A DNA stretch of 25,051 bases from a virus: the IMG/VR virus record IMGVR_UViG_3300004773_000018, positions 1-25,051 of that record; one strand, 5' to 3'. Positions 19,256 through 25,051 of this stretch are shown here, one piece after another. Each line of letters opens with the position of its first letter. Position 1 is the stretch's first letter. The position numbers and the translations under genes are program-made. The notes below the pieces were generated by a model. It saw nothing but the letters and a program-made list of their open reading frames with translations, ran no database searches and had not been told where the DNA came from.

Positions 19256-19987
19256 TTACTGCCTCGCTTGCAGTCTACCTGGTTTTCCGTTGATATAAAT
19301 AAGTTGCCCAGGCTTTACGCCTGCTGCTTTTGCTTCTTGCAGACTATTGAAATTCTTTGGTGCTTCTGGCTGTGCTGGTGCTTGCGCTGGAGTCTCTGGA
19401 GCAACTCTCGGTGTTGCTTGCGGTGTTGCTTGTAACGGCATTGCTTCAGATTGATAATCTGGAACATTGGTTTCCATCTGACCCGCTTGTCTGTTAAAGC
19501 CAAGTTCTGCAAGCTTGTTCTTGTAGACACCAGATTCAGCCTCTATGTCTTTTAGGACATCAGCGCGTGGTTTAGCTCCAACCAATCCAAGACCAGCTTC
19601 CATTGCAAATGTGCGTTTGTCACCCTTTGCCATCTCAATCTCTTGTTTTAATTTATCAGCAGAAAGCTTACGCAATCTCTCGTTGATTGCATCTCTTTGT
19701 GCTTGAATTTCCTCATTATCCAAAGAGTTTTGATTTGAAATTGTGCTTCCTATTCCAGCCAAATAAGGCGCAAACGCTGGGTCTTGGCTCAACGCTGGAA
19801 GATCCTTCAGCTTTCCTTTAACCTTCAATCCACCCTTTTCGAAACTGAAGTCAACGTCTGGTTGCTCCTTGAGTGCCATTGCGCGTTCTTCGAGGGCTTG
19901 CTTTCTCTGAGCATCAGCTACGGCTTGCTTTTGAAGCTCATCCTGCCGAAACATATTCATCAATTCTGGTACATCTAATACGGCCAT
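19256..19987 (-). CDS. Internal virion protein candidate, unknown function
   Basis: 243 residues; ATG with AAGGAG a few nt upstream. The N-terminal 45 residues are a charged helix (ELQKQAVADAQRKQALEERA). A second helical block lies at 100-165. From about 185 comes a Pro/Ala/Gln-rich linker containing QATPQATP and APAQAPAQPEAP-like repeats. A small C-terminal module (EAKAAGVKPGQLIYINGKPG) ends the protein. It lies between two ejection-type genes and probably forms part of the internal core or a chaperone for the giant protein. No enzyme motif. Confidence 0.68.
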   Translation of the reverse strand: MAVLDVPELMNMFRQDELQKQAVADAQRKQALEERAMALKEQPDVDFSFEKGGLKVKGKLKDLPALSQDPAFAPYLAGIGSTISNQNSLDNEEIQAQRDAINERLRKLSADKLKQEIEMAKGDKRTFAMEAGLGLVGAKPRADVLKDIEAESGVYKNKLAELGFNRQAGQMETNVPDYQSEAMPLQATPQATPRVAPETPAQAPAQPEAPKNFNSLQEAKAAGVKPGQLIYINGKPGRLQARQ

Positions 19988-19995
19988 AAATCTCC

Positions 19996-21513
19996 TTATA
20001 TCTTAACTAGGTTTCCAAGACCAGTAGCAATCTGACCGAATTGTTCAGCACCACTCGGCTGCCTAGAAATCGCACCAACCTGCGCGCCGTATGTGCTGGA
20101 CAAGTAATTAGCCTGCGATCCGTATAGGCTTGTAAACGCATTTTGAAGCTGAACAGGAATCTCTGGATTGGTTGTCTGATAGAAGTTAGCAGCCGTAGAC
20201 GGCTGTTGGTTAAACCCACCAGGCAAGGCTTGATTGGCTTGAACGTATTGTTGCATCGCACCTTGCTGTTGGGCTGTGCGCTGGCCTGCGAGGTTGTAGA
20301 TCGAAGGTCCGCCACCAATGAAGTTAGCTGCTGCTCCAAGTCTATTCTGACGCAATGCATCACGGAATGCTATGTCAGCTTTGAGCGCATCACCAGTTGA
20401 CTGACCAGAACCAAGGAAGCTCTGTGCCGCACCATAGCGTGCAAGCTTTCTGGCTTCGCCAGCAGCACCAATCTGTGCTGCTTCTTGTACTGCTGGTCCA
20501 AGGCCAAAGATATTACCACGCGCTGTCTGTGCTGCTCTTGCTGCCTGCTCGTATCCACGCCGTTCTTCCGCGCCAATAGTCGATCCAAGGCGTAATTGAT
20601 TAAGAGCCTCGTCTTCAAGAGTTTTTCTGATTTGCTCAGTCTCTGGCGTGGTTGTTGCACCAATTGGCTCAGTTGCCATCTGGCGATACTGCTGACCCAA
20701 GCCAACCGCTGTCTTATAGGATTCTGGATCAATCTGATAAAGCTGTTGCGATGCGCGTTCTTCTGGTAGCTGAACGTAGGATCTGAAAGAAGTAATTTCT
20801 TTTAGCCCTTCTGGGCTATCCATTGTAATAGGCGTGAAATTCTTTTGCATATCCTGCGCGCTTGTAACTGCGCTGGTTACGCTTTTTAAATCATTATTCA
20901 GTTGGTTAATAAAAGTCTCGGAAGAAGTGCGCCTAGCATCACCAGCAGGAAGATCGGCAAGAAGTTTATTAGCTGTATCAAGACGTTCCTTGATTCCAGC
21001 AATCTGAGCGTTGCCACGATCAATCACACTATTTAGGCGGGATAGCTTTGAGTTATTGTAATCGTCAATAATATTTTGATCTGATACTTGGAAATTTAAT
21101 TTTGTTGCAAGATCAGAAGATCCATAGTTACGACCAGCAGAAAGTTGAGCCAATGCGTCATTTACTCCTTGTCCAACATTTGGGTTATTTGTTCCCATTG
21201 CATTGCCAGTTAACTCTCTTATTTGAGAAGCTAAAGAGTTTTTATTTGCTTCGTCTGAAAGTTGTTTGTCTACATTTTCCTGTAACTTTGCAATCTTTAC
21301 TTCATTGCTTTTCTGTGCGGCAGAAGCGTAATCAACTTTATTTGCTTTTTCGATTGCAGAAAAGAATGCTTCTGGATCTTTTCCAGATCCAGTTACACCT
21401 GTTTTTGCGTCTTTCCATACTGGACCCCATGCTGTGCCATCATATCGCTTATTCGTTTCTACGATATTCCCATCCGCATCAACCGAATATTCTGTCCTGT
21501 TGTAAATAGCCAT
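19996..21513 (-). CDS. Internal virion / ejection protein candidate (T7 gp15 position)
   Basis: 505 residues from ATG 21513. The N-terminus is compact (MAIYNRTEYSVDADGNIVET); residues about 55-240 are long amphipathic helices (IAKLQENVDKQLSDEANKNS and similar), probably coiled coil; 240-360 are helical and Ala-rich; the last 120 residues are rich in Gln, Ala, Gly and Asn (AQQQGAMQQYVQANQ). Composition and place between the nozzle genes and the giant protein match the second ejection protein of podoviruses. No catalytic motif is visible. The assignment to virion core is from context. Confidence 0.7.
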   Translation of the reverse strand: MAIYNRTEYSVDADGNIVETNKRYDGTAWGPVWKDAKTGVTGSGKDPEAFFSAIEKANKVDYASAAQKSNEVKIAKLQENVDKQLSDEANKNSLASQIRELTGNAMGTNNPNVGQGVNDALAQLSAGRNYGSSDLATKLNFQVSDQNIIDDYNNSKLSRLNSVIDRGNAQIAGIKERLDTANKLLADLPAGDARRTSSETFINQLNNDLKSVTSAVTSAQDMQKNFTPITMDSPEGLKEITSFRSYVQLPEERASQQLYQIDPESYKTAVGLGQQYRQMATEPIGATTTPETEQIRKTLEDEALNQLRLGSTIGAEERRGYEQAARAAQTARGNIFGLGPAVQEAAQIGAAGEARKLARYGAAQSFLGSGQSTGDALKADIAFRDALRQNRLGAAANFIGGGPSIYNLAGQRTAQQQGAMQQYVQANQALPGGFNQQPSTAANFYQTTNPEIPVQLQNAFTSLYGSQANYLSSTYGAQVGAISRQPSGAEQFGQIATGLGNLVKI

Positions 21514-21516
21514 ATT

Positions 21517-21993
21517 TTAAGCAGTTAACTTTGGATTTGAAATATTTGTTCCAACTGTTCCATAGAAATCAACTGGTCCTGGTTGGCGGTTAAACGCTAC
21601 GTTCTGTTCAACTGAACTATATGGAGATGTTCCATACAAACGCTCGAACTGACGGGTCATCTGATCGCCCAATCCACGATTCAAAGCATACGCTTGTGGG
21701 CTAGTCTCATACTGCCTGCGAAGCGATTCCAAAGTGCGCTGTGGGCCGTATTGGCGTTCTAATTGCATCCCAGCCTGTACACCTGCTTGCTGGTCTAGGG
21801 CTGATAGCTGGCGTTCTAGGCCACGCTGTTGGGGCATATATTGGATACGAAGCTTATTTTCCAAAGCCGCCATTTCTGGGGCTTTCTCAATGTAGGTATC
21901 AATGTTCGTTCTGTACGCAGCGGCATTGGCCTGCGCTACCGCTGCTGGATCGGGCGGGGGCGGAGGCGCAGGAATTGAAGGTCCTCCACCCAT
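21517..21993 (-). CDS. Pro-rich helical virion protein candidate (T7 gp14 position)
   Basis: 158 residues starting MGGGPSIPAPPPPPDPAAVA, a polyproline N-terminus also found on small internal or tail-associated phage proteins, then an Ala/Gln/Arg-rich helical body (RGLERQLSALDQQAGVQAGM) and a short C-terminal tail. GAAAGG is 10-12 nt upstream in the end of the preceding gene. It may be the smallest ejection protein by position. No membrane helix is present. Confidence 0.68.
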   Translation of the reverse strand: MGGGPSIPAPPPPPDPAAVAQANAAAYRTNIDTYIEKAPEMAALENKLRIQYMPQQRGLERQLSALDQQAGVQAGMQLERQYGPQRTLESLRRQYETSPQAYALNRGLGDQMTRQFERLYGTSPYSSVEQNVAFNRQPGPVDFYGTVGTNISNPKLTA

Positions 21994-21994
21994 A

Positions 21995-22363
21995 TTAAAC
22001 TCTAGCCTTTCGCATAAATGTCATATAGTCGTAACTCCTTGGTTTACCAGAACGATTAAAGGTGATCCGCTTGCGAGGACCAAAACGCTCCCAAAGGAGC
22101 AACAGCAAGCATCTCAAGGATTTAGCACCTTTTGAGGAGATAGTCAAATCAACAAACACATTCTCTCCTTCTTCGCTATGCACATAATGATTAGGCTCTT
22201 GCCCATCTTTTATGCACCTAGCTAAAGCCAGGCCTGCAATCCCATCTTTATCCTCCACAATCCCAACCATACCCTGTTTCTCAAACCAGCTATACCAATC
22301 TGCCAGATTAGGCCACATACCTTCTGGAACACCGCTTTGCTCAATGTATTCAACAGCAGTCAT
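21995..22363 (-). CDS. GNAT-fold-like protein in T7 gp13 position
   Basis: 122 residues, ATG in an ATGA overlap with the nozzle gene. Alternating strands and helices (GIVEDKDGIAGLALARCI, ENVFVDLTIS, KSLRCLLLLLWERFG, RITFNRSGKPRSYDYM) resemble the central part of a GNAT acetyltransferase, but the acetyl-CoA P-loop (Q/RxxGxG/A) is not clear; SSKGAKSL could be its remnant. Acetyltransferase-like proteins are known in this position in some T7-like marine phages. It could be a structural derivative without activity. Confidence 0.65.
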   Translation of the reverse strand: MTAVEYIEQSGVPEGMWPNLADWYSWFEKQGMVGIVEDKDGIAGLALARCIKDGQEPNHYVHSEEGENVFVDLTISSKGAKSLRCLLLLLWERFGPRKRITFNRSGKPRSYDYMTFMRKARV

Positions 22364-24210
22364 ATTGTTTGTTGGATTTGGATTGTATCTGGATTGGCAG
22401 CAGCCGTGATCTGGCGAATAGCCATCTTGTTTGCTGGTGTGGAAATTTTAATATTAAGCAAACGCCACTTCTCGTACTTGCGCAGGTCGCTTGCCAGCTT
22501 CTTTTTGACTGATGTTGGAAGGACGGCTGGAAGCGTAAATGGAAGAGTTAATACCGAACTTGCAATGTCAATGTTTGAAGCAACATCAATATCTCCAACG
22601 TCAGTATCGCGCTGGATTGATACAGTGGAATCATTAGAATAAGAATTGTCAAAGATAACCTCAAAATGACTTCCATACTTTAGAGAGAAAGGATCTCCAA
22701 AGTTAAAGTCTTTAGTGCGAACATAAGAATCGTAGTCAGTTCCAGCGTCTTGATAATCTGCTGACGTAGTTCCAGCGGGAGATTTGTAGCCAGCGTACTT
22801 CTCGATGATGCCATTGGTCTTCTTGAACATCGCCCTAGAGCCTTCTTGATTAAAGTTCGTAAGTGTGAACTGCATTACCTGTGGACTCCAAGTTCCTTCG
22901 AATGCGCTTAATGCAGTATTGTAAACCAATAGCGTGTCGTTGTAATCATTTGATCCAGTGGGTATGGCAAGGAAGTAGCGGTTATCGTAGTAGATTGCGG
23001 TAGCTACCCTAATTGAATCCGTATTGATGCTTTGAATAACATTCTTCACAACCTCTGATATTGGTATGCCAACTGAGCTAAAGTCATCAGCTACAGACCG
23101 AACAAGCGATCTGATGCCGTTATCGGACAGAAATAGAATGTCGCTGCTTACTTGAACCGCAGTACCAGTTGCCACGCATCCAGTATTGTTTGAAATGATT
23201 GAAACAATCCAATCCGCACCAGAAGTAGCATCGCTAGGAATATCAAGCTGAAACACCCTGCGTTTCTTGAATACGATCAGCCTATTCTTGTAGTAAGGAA
23301 CAACCGCAGTAATTGCATCTCCGTCATCTCCGTTGACTACGATGCTATTCGTTGCATCCCACACGGAAGGATCAAGAATATCTGATGCGTAAATCGTGTT
23401 TCTGTTTGCACCAGATCCAACGCCAAATAATCTATTTTCAGCGTTAACTAAAATCCTAATACCCGCTGGTGGCGCGCTGACTGTTGCTGTAGCCGTAGCA
23501 CCAGAGCCGTCACCAATTATTGTAACAGTAGGTGCAGTTGCGTAACCAGACCCACCACTAACAACCGTAACTCCAGTAACAGCCCCACCAGCTACCAGAG
23601 TAATCAGTTCTGGCATTGTGCCACCAAGCGTAGGGCCAGTAATAATTGCAGTCGCGCTGGTATATCCAGTACCACCAGTTGTTACTGTGATCGCCCTAAC
23701 CTTCCCACCCTGCCTCTCAACAGCAGTTCCATCCCAAAAGTGTAGGTCGCTATCGGAATCAGATAGAAACATTTTGTCAACAAATTGTGCAAAAGATACC
23801 TCAATGTCTTCTGCCACGCTGTAGCCATCTCGCCATTGGCTGGAGGCTGCTGTCCAATTTATATTTGTATTTGCCCATTCCGTATATGGAACGTGGGCTG
23901 TCGCGCTACCGTCTGATTCAATGCTGTAAAATTTTCCAGCAGTAACAGTCAATAATTGTTGGTATGCAGATGTCTCGTAGTAGCGCATCCCGCCTACTGA
24001 AGTTAACCCGCTGGTTGCTCCAGTTGCAAAGCTTGTTGTGCCTACGCGAGTTTCAAGATTACCCTTTGGTGAAAGGGTCATATTGTACAACTCTTGTACT
24101 TGGTTTTCTGCTAGTAGGTCAGATTGTAGACCGCTGGCTTGACCTCCAGTAAAATTACGTATTCCGTCAAAGGACAGAACATCGTCCAAATTGTCGCTGT
24201 AATAAGGCAT
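22360..24210 (-). CDS. Tail nozzle / tail hub protein (T7 gp12 or P22 gp10 type)
   Basis: 616 residues; ATG with a perfect AAAGGAGG site. Starts YYSDNLDDVLSFDGIRNFTG and GLQSDLLAENQVQELYNMTL (27-46), a block typical of podovirus nozzle proteins. The body is beta-rich with propeller-like strands (LLTVTAGKFYSIESD, NRLFGVGSGANRNTIYASDI, RLIVFKKRRVFQLDI, DILFLSDNGIRSL, NRYFLAIPTGSNDYND). Residues 171-246 are a Gly-rich repeat insert, listed separately. The protein would form the end of the short tail through which DNA leaves. It lies directly after the adaptor gene, as in T7 (gp11-gp12). High confidence that it is a tail protein; the exact homologue is less certain. Confidence 0.83.
   Translation of the reverse strand: MPYYSDNLDDVLSFDGIRNFTGGQASGLQSDLLAENQVQELYNMTLSPKGNLETRVGTTSFATGATSGLTSVGGMRYYETSAYQQLLTVTAGKFYSIESDGSATAHVPYTEWANTNINWTAASSQWRDGYSVAEDIEVSFAQFVDKMFLSDSDSDLHFWDGTAVERQGGKVRAITVTTGGTGYTSATAIITGPTLGGTMPELITLVAGGAVTGVTVVSGGSGYATAPTVTIIGDGSGATATATVSAPPAGIRILVNAENRLFGVGSGANRNTIYASDILDPSVWDATNSIVVNGDDGDAITAVVPYYKNRLIVFKKRRVFQLDIPSDATSGADWIVSIISNNTGCVATGTAVQVSSDILFLSDNGIRSLVRSVADDFSSVGIPISEVVKNVIQSINTDSIRVATAIYYDNRYFLAIPTGSNDYNDTLLVYNTALSAFEGTWSPQVMQFTLTNFNQEGSRAMFKKTNGIIEKYAGYKSPAGTTSADYQDAGTDYDSYVRTKDFNFGDPFSLKYGSHFEVIFDNSYSNDSTVSIQRDTDVGDIDVASNIDIASSVLTLPFTLPAVLPTSVKKKLASDLRKYEKWRLLNIKISTPANKMAIRQITAAANPDTIQIQQTI
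23473..23700 (-). repeat. Two-copy Gly-rich beta repeat inserted in the nozzle protein
   Basis: Codons 171-246 encode two related units: VRAITVTTGGTGYTSATAII and VTGVTVVSGGSGYATAPTVT, each followed by a Gly/Ala-rich strand. This GGxGYxxAPTVTI repeat is known from many phage tail and fibre proteins. It interrupts the propeller-like body and probably forms an exposed lobe. Confidence 0.65.
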
Positions 24211-24219
24211 AAGCCTCCT

Positions 24220-24918
24220 TTACGCCGAGAACATTTCTTCTATGGTTAGCTCGCCAAGACTTTGAGGTGTGATTTGCTTTACTCCACCAACCTGGCTCAA
24301 CTCGTAGTTAGCCATCAAAGCAAGATCGGCATTTGCAGTCTGCGTAATTGCTTGTGCTTTTGCATACTGTCGTTCGCGCTCTAGTGCATCAGAATGCGTC
24401 AAAGCTAAAACCAAGTGATGAACGTGTGGCAAGCGAAGTTCGTCATCCAACGCAGCTTGTGATGGAGGAAAGTCAACAATGATGTTTGTACGAGTAAGAC
24501 ATTTCAACTTCTCCACAACCCGCAACGGGGTTGTTCCTGCGGTTTTAAGTCTTGGATAAAGATTTAATTCCGCAACTCCATTGCTGTTGCGACCCGTGAA
24601 ATGATAGGTATCTGGATCTCCAGTACGATCATCGGACAGCAAGCCTGGGTCTTGGCTAATGATTGTGGCTAGATCAATCGGGTCAACCTCTGCATCGTTA
24701 TAGGCTACTGACAGAGGAGTTTCTACATTGCTTCCAAGCGTAATTAAACGAGTTGTTCCAACTGAATATGTAGAATTTGTGACAGTCTCACGCCAAGGGG
24801 CAAAGTCCCATACGCGCCGATAGGCTAGGCTCGCTGCCTTCTGCAAAAAGGTAAGCGTATCCGAGTCGGTCTTTCCAACCTTCTCGCCTGCATATTGGGC
24901 GATTTCAGTTAGGGTCAT
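24220..24918 (-). CDS. Tail adaptor / tail tubular protein A-like (T7 gp11 position)
   Basis: 232 residues. Starts MTLTEIAQYAGEKVGKTDSD, then AASLAYRRVWDFAPWRETVT (28-47): the helical start followed by a conserved W-x-x-A-P-W-like block is typical of phage adaptor proteins of the gp11/gp4 class that bridge portal and nozzle. The middle is beta-rich with LLSDDRTGDPDTYHFTGRN; the end is helical (HVHHLVLALTHSDALERERQ, ending ELTIEEMFSA). It directly precedes the nozzle gene. No strong Shine-Dalgarno. It could also be a head-completion protein. Confidence 0.73.
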   Translation of the reverse strand: MTLTEIAQYAGEKVGKTDSDTLTFLQKAASLAYRRVWDFAPWRETVTNSTYSVGTTRLITLGSNVETPLSVAYNDAEVDPIDLATIISQDPGLLSDDRTGDPDTYHFTGRNSNGVAELNLYPRLKTAGTTPLRVVEKLKCLTRTNIIVDFPPSQAALDDELRLPHVHHLVLALTHSDALERERQYAKAQAITQTANADLALMANYELSQVGGVKQITPQSLGELTIEEMFSA

Positions 24919-24921
24919 TGA

Positions 24922-25051
24922 TTACTCTTGGTCTGGAGGAAGCGGAGTGTTACCTTCTGAAAGCCATTTAAGATAGGCTTGGTAGTCGATGTTTTCCATG
25001 TCAAATGGAATGAATGCATTATCTTTAACTCTGATAATAATAGTATTTATT
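24922..25051 (-). CDS. Partial C-terminus of a small tail-module protein (right edge)
   Basis: The leftward frame is open from the right edge to TAA at 24922-24924 and gives 43 residues: IIIRVKDNAFIPFDMENIDY then QAYLKWLSEGNTPLPPDQE. The block IP.D..N.DYQAYL.WL.EGNTP is a familiar small phage protein motif, often seen in tail-region genes or at the end of tail proteins. The start lies outside the window. It ends 3 nt before the adaptor start, so it is the previous gene of the virion operon. Confidence 0.72.
   Translation of the reverse strand, partial: INTIIIRVKDNAFIPFDMENIDYQAYLKWLSEGNTPLPPDQE

Noticed and set aside
21102-21509. Rightward 135-residue Leu-rich frame
   Set aside because: Antisense shadow of the 505-residue virion protein; Leu/Gln/His-rich shadows are typical of helical Lys/Glu/Ala-rich genes.

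Overview
The window is part of a tailed-phage genome (Caudoviricetes, probably a short-tailed podovirus). The case rests on a leftward virion module with a tail adaptor, a large nozzle/tail-hub protein, a run of ejection-type internal proteins, a 1298-residue giant and a muramidase-like protein. To its left lies a leftward replication/recombination operon with a primase-helicase, an SSB-like protein and three PD-(D/E)XK nucleases. No integrase, rRNA, tRNA, insertion sequence or CRISPR was seen. Shine-Dalgarno sites of the AAGGAG type, a periplasm-type signal peptide and a heptosyltransferase-like enzyme suggest a Gram-negative host; I cannot name it.

Layout. (1) 1-638, leftward: an HTH protein resembling a small terminase subunit, cut by the left edge. 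(2) 773-3325, rightward: a probable early or anti-defence unit. It holds an ArdC-type anti-restriction metallopeptidase, a conserved accessory protein and several proteins of 26-69 residues, mostly chained by 4-nt start/stop overlaps. (3) 2829-3505: a short dispersed repeat, partly inside genes. (4) 3376-3413: a terminator hairpin between converging units. (5) 3458-4285, leftward: small genes, one with a conserved Cys/His motif. (6) 4286-4530: a gene-free stretch with three consecutive inverted repeats. (7) 4531-14191, leftward: about 22 genes for DNA metabolism plus two glycosyltransferases, a 2OG-Fe(II) oxygenase, an RHH protein and many microproteins, coupled by ATGA/GTGA overlaps. (8) 14230-14595: a lone rightward gene for an exported protein, placed between the two long leftward units. 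(9) 14592-25051, leftward: the virion operon, ending at the right edge in a partial gene.

How it fits together. The small-terminase-like gene leaves the window leftward and the virion genes enter from the right. This is what a circular map would give if TerL, portal and capsid lie in the missing part (inference). The 1298-residue protein carries a segment resembling the ADP-ribosyltransferase domain of polyvalent proteins and sits next to the muramidase-like protein. The simplest reading is a virion that injects an effector together with its DNA. With ArdC made early, the phage seems to invest in host takeover and anti-restriction. Many genes here are shorter than usual gene-calling cut-offs; I list them because overlap, ribosome binding site and frame agree.
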